Source: Amycolatopsis sp. GM8 (GTDB taxonomy: Bacteria; Actinomycetota; Actinomycetes; Mycobacteriales; Pseudonocardiaceae). From it: a stretch of 64,000 bases of DNA. This document shows positions 1-8,039 of this stretch, piece by piece. The notes beneath the pieces were generated by a model. It was not told where the DNA came from. It ran no database searches and saw nothing but the letters and a program-made list of their open reading frames with translations. Positions within the stretch are counted from its first letter, which is position 1, and the number at the start of each line of letters is the position of its first letter. The translations under genes were made by a program, and so were the position numbers. Location of the stretch: NCBI RefSeq assembly GCF_021653975.1, contig NZ_JAJKFK010000003.1:124001-188000 (forward strand). The letters are read 5' to 3'.

Positions 1-223
1 GCTGGTCACGTTCGACGGCAGGCGGGCGGACGAGATGCTCACCGGCCGCGAGCGGGCGGTGCTGATCCGGCTGACCTCACCGGATCCGCTCGACGAGGTC
101 GCGTCCGATCTCAGCATCTCGATCAACACGGTGAAGACCCATGTCCGGGCGATCTACGCGAAGCTCGGGGTCAACAGCAGGCGGGCCGCGGTGGTCGCCG
201 CACGCGAGCGCGGGCTGAACTGA
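1..223 (+). CDS. LuxR-family regulator, C-terminal HTH end only (partial)
   Basis: This is the 3' end of a gene that enters from the left edge; the frame is open from base 2 to the TGA. The visible part is a complete LuxR/GerE-type helix-turn-helix: LTGRERAVL at the start, then the recognition region SISINTVKTHVRAIYAKLGV and a tail AAVVAARERGLN. That domain binds DNA as the output module of response regulators or MalT/LuxR-type ATPase regulators. The sensory or ATPase part lies outside the window, so the subtype cannot be decided. The ATG at 35 is internal to the domain and is not a plausible start. Confidence 0.85.
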   Translation, partial: LVTFDGRRADEMLTGRERAVLIRLTSPDPLDEVASDLSISINTVKTHVRAIYAKLGVNSRRAAVVAARERGLN

Positions 224-232
224 GCGCCGTTC

Positions 233-817
233 TCAGGTGAACGCGGCACGCGCGGGTGCCGCCGCCCGCCTGCGCAGGTGAATCCCCGCGCCGAACGTGA
301 CCACGCCGACCACGACGAGTTCGAGCCCCAGCACCCACACCAGCACGCGCAGGCTGGGCGCCGGCCACACCAGCAGGACGATGCCGGCCGCGGCGGACAG
401 CATCCCGACCGTGATGGACCAGCCGCGCCCCGGCCGCTCGGGCGAGGTGAGCGCGCGGATGGTGCCGAGCACGCCGTCGACGACCCAGAACAGGCCCAGC
501 AGGAGGATCAGCAGGGTCAGGGTGCCCGCCAGGTGGCGGAGGAACACGATCCCGCTGATCAGCGAGATGACGCCGAACAGGGCCAGCAGCAGGCGCCGCC
601 TGCCGTCCTGGTGGCCGGGGGCGAGTGCCGCCCCGAGATGGAACAGCCCGGCCAGCACGGCGAAGACACCGAACGTCACGGCGATCACGTTCAGCGTGGC
701 GTCCGGCCAGACCAGCACGATGACCCCGATGATCGTGGTGACCGTGCCGAACCCGATGAGCCCGCCAGCCCATCCGGTGACCGGCGCCGTCTCGCGCCGC
801 ATTGGGCTGTCCGTCAT
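233..817 (-). CDS. HdeD/DUF308-family membrane protein
   Basis: A protein of 194 aa made almost entirely of paired hydrophobic helices separated by short charged loops, about six membrane spans. The repeating pattern (Gly-rich helix, then VLVWPDATLNVIAV, LLILLLGLFWVVDGV, VLLVWPAPSLRVLVWVLGLEL) is typical of the HdeD/DUF308 family, first tied to acid resistance in enteric bacteria; the role in actinobacteria is not established. The start is set by a strong GGAGGAGG eight bases or so before ATG 817; a longer frame to 871 lacks a comparable site. It is convergent with the partial LuxR gene and opens a series of envelope and stress genes. Confidence 0.8.
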   Translation of the reverse strand: MTDSPMRRETAPVTGWAGGLIGFGTVTTIIGVIVLVWPDATLNVIAVTFGVFAVLAGLFHLGAALAPGHQDGRRRLLLALFGVISLISGIVFLRHLAGTLTLLILLLGLFWVVDGVLGTIRALTSPERPGRGWSITVGMLSAAAGIVLLVWPAPSLRVLVWVLGLELVVVGVVTFGAGIHLRRRAAAPARAAFT

Positions 818-932
818 GGCCCCTCCTCCACGCTGTGCAGCGGAAGAACCCACGGTCGCGCGGCGGCGCACACGCCCGAATCACCCGCGAGAGGTGGTAC
901 CGGCGTCCCGCACGCGGGCCAACACTGGCGCC

Positions 933-1367
933 GTGAGCGCACCGACCAAGTCCCCGCCGCCGGCCACCCGCCGTGCCGGCCACAGCGCGGACCTGCACAT
1001 CGTCGCCTGGGCGAAGACGAAGGAGTCGTGCATCGCCGAGGCCGTGCAGGCATTGTGCGGAAGCCTTGTGCGGGCCCGGATCTTCCCGGCCACGTCGCTG
1101 TCCACCTTCCTCGTGCGCGGCCCCACGGACGAGGAACTCCTCGTGCACGCGATGGAGACGGTCATCGCGGGGATGCGCAAGCGGAACGAGATCCCACTGG
1201 CGATCGAAGCGGTACCGGACCCGGCCGGGCTGCGGCTGCGCTGCGACGTGGCCGACATCGGCTCGATCCTGCCCACCGGTGCCCTGCCGAAAGCTGTCTC
1301 GCAGCGGCGTCCGCGCTGCGAGGCGGTGCCGGGCGGCTGGCGCTGCGCGGTCCGGATCGACATGTGA
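933..1367 (+). CDS. archease-like protein
   Basis: Predicted 144 aa from GTG 933. The segment GHSADLHIVAWAKTKESCIAEAVQAL matches the archease pattern (H-T/S-A-D followed by an amphipathic helix). TDEELLVHAMETVIAGM fits the 'EELL..WL.E' segment, and the end LPKAVSQRR...GGWRCAVRID resembles the family's 'KAVTYH...vvlD' ending. Archease is known as a small Ca-binding activator of the RNA ligase RtcB; no rtcB lies in this window. Length agrees with the family (about 140 aa). The upstream part of the open frame is low-complexity and antisense to the HdeD-like gene, so it was excluded. The exact start is uncertain. Confidence 0.6.
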   Translation: MSAPTKSPPPATRRAGHSADLHIVAWAKTKESCIAEAVQALCGSLVRARIFPATSLSTFLVRGPTDEELLVHAMETVIAGMRKRNEIPLAIEAVPDPAGLRLRCDVADIGSILPTGALPKAVSQRRPRCEAVPGGWRCAVRIDM

Positions 1368-1394
1368 AAAACGAAGCCCGGCAAGGAGAAAACC

Positions 1395-1808
1395 ATGGTG
1401 CTGGCGCAATCGACCTCGAACTATCCCTTCCTGAATCTGGTCTGGACGATGCTCGTCTTCTTCGGCTGGGTCATCTGGTTCTGGCTCCTGATCGTCATCT
1501 TCGGCGATCTCTTCCGGCGCTCGGACATCTCCGGCTGGGGCAAGGCGGGCTGGACCGTGCTCGTCCTCGTGCTGCCGTTCATCGGCGTGCTCATCTACCT
1601 CGTCGCCGAGGGCAAGCACATGGGCGCGCGCAAGCAGGCGCAGGCGGAGGCCGCGCAATCCCAGTTCGACGACTACGTCCGGTCCGTGGCGTCCGACAGC
1701 GGTGACGGTGCCGCGGGCGAGATCGCCAGGGCGAAGAAGCTGCTCGACGACGGAGCGATCAGCGAAGGCGAGTACCAGGCACTGAAGTCGCGCGCCCTGG
1801 CGCGATGA
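1395..1808 (+). CDS. PLDc_N / SHOCT-domain membrane protein
   Basis: A 137-aa protein with two membrane helices (about residues 14-38 and 52-70) arranged as in the phospholipase-D-nuclease N-terminal (PLDc_N) transmembrane module, including WLLIVIFGDLFRRSD between them. A charged linker follows, then a C-terminal SHOCT motif at about 109-136 (IARAKKLLDDGAISEGEYQALKSR). SHOCT is a short two-helix module that ends many actinobacterial membrane proteins; its function is not settled. The ATG is preceded by AAGGAG. It lies just downstream of the archease-like gene and just upstream of the K+ channel gene, probably in one transcript. Confidence 0.85.
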   Translation: MVLAQSTSNYPFLNLVWTMLVFFGWVIWFWLLIVIFGDLFRRSDISGWGKAGWTVLVLVLPFIGVLIYLVAEGKHMGARKQAQAEAAQSQFDDYVRSVASDSGDGAAGEIARAKKLLDDGAISEGEYQALKSRALAR

Positions 1809-1820
1809 CCGCGTCGCACG

Positions 1821-2396
1821 ATGGCCAGCCGCGACGCAACACTGCGACGGCGACGGTTCGTGCTGCTGGGTGTGGTGCGGCCGCTGACCACGGTCGTGGT
1901 GCTCGTCGTCGCCTACTACGTGCTTCCCGCGGCCGCCCGCCCCGGTGGTGCGCTGGTGCTGCTGATCGGCGGGCTCGGCGTGGTCGCGGCGATGGTGGTG
2001 TGGCAGGTGCGGGCGATCCTGCGCGCCCCCTATCCGACGCTGCAGGGGGTGGAGGCGCTCGCCCTGCTGGTCCCGCTGTTCCTGCTCGCGTTCGCCTACA
2101 CCTATTACGCCCTGGAGCGCGCCACACCGGGCACCTTCAGCACGACGCTCTCGCGCACGGACTCGCTCTACTTCGTGGTCACGGTGTTCGCCACCGTCGG
2201 CTTCGGTGACATCACGCCGGTCACCACCGCGGCGCGGATCCTCGTGACCGTGCAGATGATCGGCGACCTGCTGGTGGTGGGGCTCGTGCTGCGCGTGATC
2301 GTGCTGGCGGTGCAGCGGGGCCGTGAACATCCGCACGCCCACCCGTCATCAGTCCACAACGGACAGAGAAAGCCGTTGAACAGGAGGAAGAAGTGA
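1821..2396 (+). CDS. two-transmembrane potassium channel family protein
   Basis: A protein of 191 aa. After an N-terminal pair of hydrophobic helices it has a classic ion-channel pore module: outer helix LALLVPLFLLAFAYTYYAL, pore loop with the K+ selectivity filter TVGFGD (in VFATVGFGDITPVT), and an inner helix ending VLRVIVLAVQRGR. The TVGFGD motif is diagnostic for K+ channels of the voltage-independent (Ion_trans_2) class. There is no RCK/TrkA gating domain, so it would be ungated or gated by membrane state. It follows the SHOCT gene by 12 bases, suggesting co-transcription. The tail is basic (KPLNRRKK). Confidence 0.85.
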   Translation: MASRDATLRRRRFVLLGVVRPLTTVVVLVVAYYVLPAAARPGGALVLLIGGLGVVAAMVVWQVRAILRAPYPTLQGVEALALLVPLFLLAFAYTYYALERATPGTFSTTLSRTDSLYFVVTVFATVGFGDITPVTTAARILVTVQMIGDLLVVGLVLRVIVLAVQRGREHPHAHPSSVHNGQRKPLNRRKK

Positions 2397-2523
2397 GATC
2401 AGGCCGAGCCCTGCCCGACCGCACCTCAGGGGAACGTGACGCAAACCGGGCACAAGTACGTGATCAAACAGGACCGTCCTTGCACAACGTGACCAAGAGA
2501 GAGAATTCCGGGGAGGCGGACCA

Positions 2524-4347
2524 GTGATGGAGACCGCGATCGCCGATCACGGGCTGATCGGAGACCTGCAGACGGCGGCCCTGATCACCACCGGCGGATC
2601 CGTCGACTGGTTCTGCTGCCCGCGATTCGATTCGCCGAGCGTGTTCGGCGCACTGCTCGACGACGCCCGTGGCGGGCACTTCCGGATTCGCGCCGCCGGG
2701 GAGGGCGTCACGACCCGGCAGATGTACTACCCGGATTCCGCGGCATTGATCACCCGGTTCTTCACCCCGGCCGGCGTCGGCGAGGTCGTCGACTTCATGC
2801 CACTGGCCGGTGCCACCGAGACGACCCGGCACCAGCTGGTGCGGATGCTCAGATGCGCCCGGGGCCGCATCCGGTTCGACGTCGAGGTGGCGCCGCGCTT
2901 CGATTACGGCCGCCTCGCGCATCGGACGGAGGTGACCGGCGGCGGCGCCGTCTTCGCCGCGGGCGGGCTGACGCTCGCCCTGCACGCGGTTCGCGACCCG
3001 GAAGACGAGCGGCTGGGCGAGTTCGAAATCCACGACGGGGACCTGCGCGGCTCGGTCGAACTGAGCGCCGGGCAGGTGCGCGGGCTCGTGCTCGAGTCCG
3101 ATCCGGACGGACCGCCCCGGGAGATCCGGCCCGCCGAGGTGTACGCGCTGTTCGACGATACGATCGCCTTCTGGCGGACCTGGCTCGCCGGCTCGACCTA
3201 CCGGGGGCGCTGGCGGGAAGCGGTCGAACGGTCCGCGATCACCCTGAAGCTGCTGACCTACGCGCCCACCGGCGGGATCGTCGCGGCGCCGACCATGGGG
3301 CTGCCCGAGCAGATCGGTGGCGAGCGGAACTGGGACTACCGCTACACCTGGATCCGGGACGCGTCGTTCTCGGTCGGCGCGCTGCTCGGGCTCGGCTTCG
3401 TGGCGGAGGCCGAGCAGTTCGGGCGCTGGGTGGGCGACCGGGTCCGCGAGGCCGCGGACGGCGCGTCCGGGCCGCTGAACATCATGTACCGCGTCGACGG
3501 CACCGCGGACCTCAAGGAGGAGCCACTGCCGCACTGGTCGGGCTATCGCGGCTCACACCCGGTGCGGGTCGGCAACGACGCGGCGGGCCAGCTGCAGCTG
3601 GACATCTACGGGGAACTGATGGACAGCCTCTTCGCCGCGGACCGGGCCGGGCTCGCGATACCGCACCAGGGCTGGGCGGCGGTGTCCGACGTGCTCGACT
3701 GGGTCGCCGCCAACTGGCAACGCCCGGAAGAGGGCATCTGGGAGACCCGCGGCGGGCGCCGGCAGTTCACCTACGGGCGCCTCATGTCGTGGGTGGCGCT
3801 GGACCGGGGGCTGCGGGTCGCGGCCGAACACGGCCGGCCCGCGGCGGTCGAGCGCTGGATGCGCGAGCGCGACCGGATCTACCGGCAGATCCTCGACCGC
3901 GGCTGGCATCCGGGCCGGCACGCGTTCGTCCAGCACGAGCAGGCCGACGTGCTCGACTCGGCGTTGCTGCGGATGCCGAAGGTCGGGTTCATCGGGGGCC
4001 GGGACCCGCAATGGTTGTCCACTTTGGACGCGATGGACGAGGAGCTGGTCACCGACAGCCTGATGTACCGGTACGACCCGGCCGCCTCACCGGACGGGTT
4101 GCGGGGCGCGGAAGGCACGTTCTCGCTGTGCACCTTCAACTACGTCGAAGCACTGGCCAGCGCGGGCCGGCTCGCGCAGGCGCGCCAGACGTTCGCGAAG
4201 ATGCTCACCTACGCCAACCACCTCGGGCTCTACTCCGAAGAGATCGCGCTGACCGGGGAACAGATCGGCAACTTCCCGCAGGCCTTCACCCACCTGGCGC
4301 TGGTCGACGCGGCGGTCGCGCTGGACCGGGCCATGGACGGGGGCTGA
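2524..4347 (+). CDS. glycoside hydrolase family 15 protein (glucoamylase/trehalase type)
   Basis: A 606-607-aa protein with the full GH15 layout: an N-terminal beta-sandwich beginning IADHGLIGDLQTAALI and GSVDWFCCPRFDSPSVFGALLD, then an (alpha/alpha)6 barrel. The first acid region is PEQIGGERNWDYRYTWIRDASF and the second is YSEEIALTGEQIGNFPQAFTH, where the two catalytic Glu of the family lie. Family members hydrolyse alpha-linked glucose from maltodextrins or trehalose; the substrate cannot be told from sequence. There is no signal peptide, so it acts in the cytoplasm. The start is GTG 2524 or the adjoining ATG 2527, both after GGGGAGG. It is transcribed alone. Confidence 0.92.
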   Translation: MMETAIADHGLIGDLQTAALITTGGSVDWFCCPRFDSPSVFGALLDDARGGHFRIRAAGEGVTTRQMYYPDSAALITRFFTPAGVGEVVDFMPLAGATETTRHQLVRMLRCARGRIRFDVEVAPRFDYGRLAHRTEVTGGGAVFAAGGLTLALHAVRDPEDERLGEFEIHDGDLRGSVELSAGQVRGLVLESDPDGPPREIRPAEVYALFDDTIAFWRTWLAGSTYRGRWREAVERSAITLKLLTYAPTGGIVAAPTMGLPEQIGGERNWDYRYTWIRDASFSVGALLGLGFVAEAEQFGRWVGDRVREAADGASGPLNIMYRVDGTADLKEEPLPHWSGYRGSHPVRVGNDAAGQLQLDIYGELMDSLFAADRAGLAIPHQGWAAVSDVLDWVAANWQRPEEGIWETRGGRRQFTYGRLMSWVALDRGLRVAAEHGRPAAVERWMRERDRIYRQILDRGWHPGRHAFVQHEQADVLDSALLRMPKVGFIGGRDPQWLSTLDAMDEELVTDSLMYRYDPAASPDGLRGAEGTFSLCTFNYVEALASAGRLAQARQTFAKMLTYANHLGLYSEEIALTGEQIGNFPQAFTHLALVDAAVALDRAMDGG

Positions 4348-4352
4348 GCCGG

Positions 4353-4592
4353 TCAGGATCGCCCGCGCCGCAACAGGAAACCGACGATCCCGCCCAGCAC
4401 GAACACACCCGTCAGCGCCGTCCACAACGGACTGGAGAGGGTCGCGGTCAGCAGATAGATGTTGGTGACCTGGCGGTTCTGCAGGATGAAGACGATCGCG
4501 ATCGCCAGCACGACGAGTGCCACGATGAGCTTGGCGGGAACCTTGGTCCGCTTGGCCGTCTTCTTGGCGGTCTTCGGTGCGGGTTCGGTCAT
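4353..4592 (-). CDS. LapA-family small membrane protein
   Basis: A 79-aa protein: a short Lys-rich cytosolic tail (TAKKTAKRTK), a first helix LIVALVVLAIAIVFILQN, a loop with NRQVTNIYLL, and a second helix TALTGVFVLGGIVGFLL ending RRGRS. This is the LapA/DUF1049 (lipopolysaccharide assembly A-like) arrangement, including the conserved Q-N after helix one. In Gram-positive bacteria the role is unknown. Its ATG overlaps the stop of the BrkB-like gene by four bases (ATGA), so it is translationally coupled as the last gene of a four-gene operon. It ends five bases from the convergent GH15 gene. Confidence 0.85.
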   Translation of the reverse strand: MTEPAPKTAKKTAKRTKVPAKLIVALVVLAIAIVFILQNRQVTNIYLLTATLSSPLWTALTGVFVLGGIVGFLLRRGRS

Positions 4593-5443
4593 GACGATTC
4601 CAATCTGGAGGGGACGGCCGTGTGGTGGCGGTCCACCAGGACCGCGTTGAGCAGGTGACCGAGGACGACGAGCCGGGCCATCAGGGTGAGCCACACCAGC
4701 AGTGCCGCGGCGACCCCGAGCGCGCCGTACAGTTCGGAGGCGCGGGTCAGCTTGGCCGGCAGGAAGTAGGCGGCGACCAGGCGCAGCACTTCGAGCCCGA
4801 GCGCGAACAGGACCGCGCCGGGCACGAGATCCCGTCGCGGGGTGAGCGGGTCGGTGCGCAGCAAAGCGATGCCCAGTGCGATGAAGATCCCCAATGTGAC
4901 CACCGAGACGACGACGGTGGGGATGTCCGTCGCCGACTGGATCAGCGGGCCGAGGAAGCCCGTCAGCGCGATCGTCAGCAGGATCCCGGCATAGCGCGCG
5001 GCTCGTGCCACGCCCGCCCGGCGACTGCCGGGCGGCAGGCCGGGAATCGCCCGCCCGCGCACACCGTCCAGGGTCCGGCCGAGGGCGGTACTCGCGAACG
5101 CCAGCGAAACGAGGCCGACGCCACCCACGACGTACCGGCCCTGCTGGGCCTGCCCGCCGATCTGTTCGAGCAGGCTGCGGGTCAGCGGGCTCAATCGCGC
5201 CCGCTCGGCGAGATCCGGCAAGGCCGCTTCCTTGGCGATGAACCCCAGCACGGCGACGACGAGGAGGGTGCACGGCAGTAGCCACACGAAGATCCGGAAC
5301 GCCAATGCCGCGGCGAGCAGGCGGCCGGAGATCGCCCGGTCCCGTCGCGCCATTTCGACCAGCACGGCGACCGGCGGATAGCGTGCCGCGCCGGCGTCGA
5401 TCCCGGCCTGGCACCGGCGCAGGGTCGCCCGCACGTCGATCAT
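4589..5443 (-). CDS. YihY/BrkB-family membrane protein
   Basis: A 284-aa protein with about six membrane spans. It begins IDVRATLRRCQAGIDAGAARYPPVAVLVEMARRD and contains AALAFRIFVWLLPCTLLVV, the equivalent of the 'aaaLAyy.llslfPlll' motif of the YihY/BrkB (UPF0761) family, and ELYGALGVAAALLVWLTLMARLVVLGHLLNAV near the end. The family was once annotated as a tRNA-processing ribonuclease BN, which is no longer accepted; a transport role is likely but unproven. The start codon overlaps the upstream gene's stop by four bases and its own stop overlaps the LapA start by four. Longer frames reaching 5839 are shadows of the upstream gene. Confidence 0.85.
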   Translation of the reverse strand: MIDVRATLRRCQAGIDAGAARYPPVAVLVEMARRDRAISGRLLAAALAFRIFVWLLPCTLLVVAVLGFIAKEAALPDLAERARLSPLTRSLLEQIGGQAQQGRYVVGGVGLVSLAFASTALGRTLDGVRGRAIPGLPPGSRRAGVARAARYAGILLTIALTGFLGPLIQSATDIPTVVVSVVTLGIFIALGIALLRTDPLTPRRDLVPGAVLFALGLEVLRLVAAYFLPAKLTRASELYGALGVAAALLVWLTLMARLVVLGHLLNAVLVDRHHTAVPSRLESS

Positions 5444-5919
5444 CTCACTGCCCGCAAGGGCGCCGACGCCATGCTCACGATCTGGGTGACCGCCTGGGAC
5501 ATCAGCAGCGCGGCCGTCCAGAACACCACGGCGGCGCCGGCGCGAGCGGAATCGCCGAGGGCCCACGAGCCGAAGTCGATCTCGGCGAGGCCCACCAGCA
5601 CCGCGAGGCCCCACCACCGGTCCCCCGTCTCCGCCTGCCGCGGCGCCAGCACGAGGTGGACCGCACCGGCCGCCATCAGCAGCCACGGCACGGCCAGCTC
5701 CAGCACGGTGAGCGTGACCGACGGCCGGCACAACGCGGCGATCGCGGCCGCGAACGGCACGACGGTCATTACCCGGCTGGGCCGCCAGCGTTCCGTCGCC
5801 GCGGTCGCCAGCGCGAGCACGGCGGCCCCGGCGACCCACGGCGCGGTCGCGACGCCGAACAGGAACACCGAAAGGCCGGTCACGAACCGGATCGCGGCAT
5901 CGCCCGGTGAGCCGCTCAT
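5440..5919 (-). CDS. conserved membrane protein of unknown function
   Basis: A 159-aa protein with roughly five hydrophobic helices (residues about 11-38, 48-62, 66-85, 102-117, 128-150) and few charged residues. The helix-pair pattern is loosely like HdeD/DUF308 proteins, but no motif is strong enough to name it. The start at 5919 is chosen because it overlaps the stop of the upstream DUF7144-type gene by four bases, continuing the ATGA coupling seen at both neighbouring junctions. It probably belongs to a membrane-protein operon with the BrkB- and LapA-like genes. Confidence 0.75.
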   Translation of the reverse strand: MSGSPGDAAIRFVTGLSVFLFGVATAPWVAGAAVLALATAATERWRPSRVMTVVPFAAAIAALCRPSVTLTVLELAVPWLLMAAGAVHLVLAPRQAETGDRWWGLAVLVGLAEIDFGSWALGDSARAGAAVVFWTAALLMSQAVTQIVSMASAPLRAVR

Positions 5920-6311
5920 GACGCCGGCTCGTTCCCGTGCGTCATCACCGCCCAGATCACCAGCACGTCGAGGGCGATCACGAGGGTGCCCCACACCGGG
6001 GCCGCGGACACGAACGCGAGCTGGGCCAGCGCGTTGAACCCCGCGAGCAGCACGATCACCACCCGCGCCCAGCCCGCGCCGAAGAACAGCGCCAGCCCGG
6101 CGGCGCCGATGAGCAGGCCGGCCCCGATGTGCAGCCAGCCCCAGACCGTCAGGTCGAACAGCAGCGGGCCCTGCCGGGTGCTCACGTAGTAGCTGCCCTC
6201 CAGCAGGGCCACCGTGCCGACGACGGCGTTGAACACGCCGATCAGCACGGCGACCACGCCGGCGAACGCCACCCAGCCGGTGCCCTTTTCCGTCGCAAGC
6301 CGCTCGGTCAT
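5916..6311 (-). CDS. DUF7144-family membrane protein
   Basis: A 131-aa protein with four membrane helices. Sequence features match the actinobacterial DUF7144 family: GWVAFAGVVAVLIGVFNAVVG in helix one, a loop with SYYVSTRQGPLLFDLTVWGWLHIGAGLL, then GWARVVIVLLAGFNALAQLAF and a last helix VIALDVLVIWAVMTHG. No biochemical role is known for the family. It is the first gene of the leftward four-gene membrane operon; its stop overlaps the start of the next gene. The region between it and the rightward AI-2E-type gene is a divergent intergenic segment of about 180 bases. Confidence 0.8.
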   Translation of the reverse strand: MTERLATEKGTGWVAFAGVVAVLIGVFNAVVGTVALLEGSYYVSTRQGPLLFDLTVWGWLHIGAGLLIGAAGLALFFGAGWARVVIVLLAGFNALAQLAFVSAAPVWGTLVIALDVLVIWAVMTHGNEPAS

Positions 6312-6489
6312 GCGTTCACTCTCACCGCCGGGCGGTCCCCGCTCTTCGCCTCCGCCGGGTGAGGAGCAGGCGAACGGCTATCCACGACGATGGTCACGGT
6401 GCGACGACCGGCCGTGGCCCGGAACCGGCCATGGTGACTCGCCCGTCGCAGGTGAGCCTGGCCGGCCGGGGCGTCGTTAGCTTCGCGGG

Positions 6490-7578
6490 ATGAGGACTCA
6501 CCGGCAGTCTCCCGCCGGGCTGCCGCGCGGGCTCGCCGTCCTGCTCGGCGTCGCCGCGACGGTGGTGGTCGTGGCCGGCATCCGCCTCGTCGCCTGGCTG
6601 ATCGCGCCGACGCTGCTGGCGCTGGTCATCGTGATCGCCGTGTCGCCGGTGCAGAACTGGTTGCGGCGCAAGGGCTGGCCCGGCTGGCTGACCACCGTGG
6701 TCCTGGTGGTCCTCGTCTACGGCGTGCTGCTGGTGCTCTCGTTCGGGATCTTCCTGTCGGTGGCCCGGCTCGCCGAACTGCTCCCCCAATACGCGGCCAA
6801 GGCGAACGAGACCGCCGGTTCGATGACCTCGGCGCTGGGCCGCCTCGGCGTGGGACACGACCAGATCCAGGCCGTCGCCGGCTCGCTGGACTACGGCAAG
6901 CTGACCACGGCACTGACGCAACTGCTCGGTGCGGTGGCCAGTGCCGTGTCCAGTGTGGTCTTCCTGCTCGCGTTGTTGTTGTTCCTCAGCGCCGACTACG
7001 GCCGCGTGGCACAGCGGATCGCCGACGTCGCGGCGGAGCGCCCGGCGATCGGCGCCGCGTTGCGCACGTTCGTCCGCGGCACCCGCCGCTATCTCGTGGT
7101 GACCACCGTGTTCGGGCTCATCGTGGCGGTGCTCGACGCGGTCGCGCTCGCGATCATCGGTATCCCGCTCGCCGTCACCTGGGGACTGCTGTCGTTCGTC
7201 ACGAACTACATCCCGAACATCGGCTTCATCATCGGCGTCGCCCCGCCCGCACTGCTGGCGCTGCTGATCGGCGGGCCGAAGGAGCTCCTGCTCGTGATCG
7301 CGGTCTACGGGGTGCTGAACTTCGTGCTGCAGTCGCTCATCCAGCCGCGGTTCGTCGGCGACGCGGTCGGATTGTCCGCTCTCGCGACGTTCGTGGCATT
7401 GGTGTTCTGGGCGTGGCTATTGGGCCCGCTCGGCGCGATCCTCGCCATTCCGGCGACCTTGCTGGTCAAGGCGCTGCTGGTGGACGTCGACCCACGGGCG
7501 CGCTGGGCCAATGCGTTCATCGGCGCCCCGGACCGGCGACCGCGGCGCACGGGAGCGCCGTTCGCCCGGCGCGGGTGA
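6490..7578 (+). CDS. AI-2E/PerM-family membrane transporter
   Basis: A 362-aa polytopic protein with the AI-2E (PerM/TqsA) layout: two N-terminal helices (PRGLAVLLGVAATVVVVAGI; LLALVIVIAVSPVQNWLRRKGWP), a third helix pair, a soluble middle segment with coiled character (about 100-150), then VTTVFGLIVAVLDAVALAIIGIPLAVTWGLLSFVTNYIPNIGFIIG, which carries the conserved 'fipyiG' type motif, and the C-terminal helices. Members export small molecules or act as Na+/H+ antiporters; the substrate here is unknown. The Shine-Dalgarno site is weak (GCGGG just before ATG). It starts a rightward run of stress-type genes. Confidence 0.88.
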   Translation: MRTHRQSPAGLPRGLAVLLGVAATVVVVAGIRLVAWLIAPTLLALVIVIAVSPVQNWLRRKGWPGWLTTVVLVVLVYGVLLVLSFGIFLSVARLAELLPQYAAKANETAGSMTSALGRLGVGHDQIQAVAGSLDYGKLTTALTQLLGAVASAVSSVVFLLALLLFLSADYGRVAQRIADVAAERPAIGAALRTFVRGTRRYLVVTTVFGLIVAVLDAVALAIIGIPLAVTWGLLSFVTNYIPNIGFIIGVAPPALLALLIGGPKELLLVIAVYGVLNFVLQSLIQPRFVGDAVGLSALATFVALVFWAWLLGPLGAILAIPATLLVKALLVDVDPRARWANAFIGAPDRRPRRTGAPFARRG

Positions 7579-7644
7579 TGTCCCGCCGGGCACGGCGTGG
7601 CGACGGTGGGGCCGTTCGCGTCCGGCTACCGAAGGAGAAGCACG

Positions 7645-7998
7645 ATGACGACCCCGACCGAACAGCAGGCGGCAGGCTCACCACTGAACGGGCTCGCCCG
7701 CGGCGAGGCGCCCGTATTGGAGAGCCTCGTCGAGATGAACCTCGACTCGATGGAACGTTCCGAACTGGACCCGGACACCTACGTCCTGGTCCGCCTCGCC
7801 GCGCTCGTCGCGATGGACGCCGCGCCGGTGTCGTACCTGATGACCCTGGCGCTCGGGCAGGGCACGGATCTGACGCTCGAACAGGCGCAGGACGTGCTCG
7901 TCGCCATCGCTCCGGTCGTCGGCAGCGCGCGGGTTTCCGCCGCGGCGGGCAACCTGTTGCGCGCGCTCGAGATGGCGAGCGCCGTCGAAGCGACCTAA
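7645..7998 (+). CDS. carboxymuconolactone decarboxylase-family protein
   Basis: A 117-aa all-alpha protein. PDTYVLVRLAALVAMDAAPVSYLMTLALGQGTDLTLEQAQDVLVAIAPVVGSARVSAAAGNLLRAL follows the CMD/AhpD fold pattern (helix, 'lvrlaalva', 'gltleei.evl.ailp..G.pr'). It has no cysteine at all, so it cannot work as an AhpD-type peroxidase through CxxC. It is closer to the non-redox members, whose roles are mostly unknown. ATG 7645 has GAAGGAG at good distance; the longer frame from 7597 is rejected. It sits 40 bases before ppk2 on the same strand. Confidence 0.82.
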   Translation: MTTPTEQQAAGSPLNGLARGEAPVLESLVEMNLDSMERSELDPDTYVLVRLAALVAMDAAPVSYLMTLALGQGTDLTLEQAQDVLVAIAPVVGSARVSAAAGNLLRALEMASAVEAT

Positions 7999-8039
7999 CA
8001 TCGTCAGGTTGTCCGATGCGGGTGAGGAAGGGGCCGGCG

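Noticed and set aside
171-2342. A 723-codon open frame on the minus strand across five genes
   Set aside because: Composition is Arg/His/Gln-rich with no domain, and it lies antisense to well-recognised genes. It is the usual GC-rich shadow.
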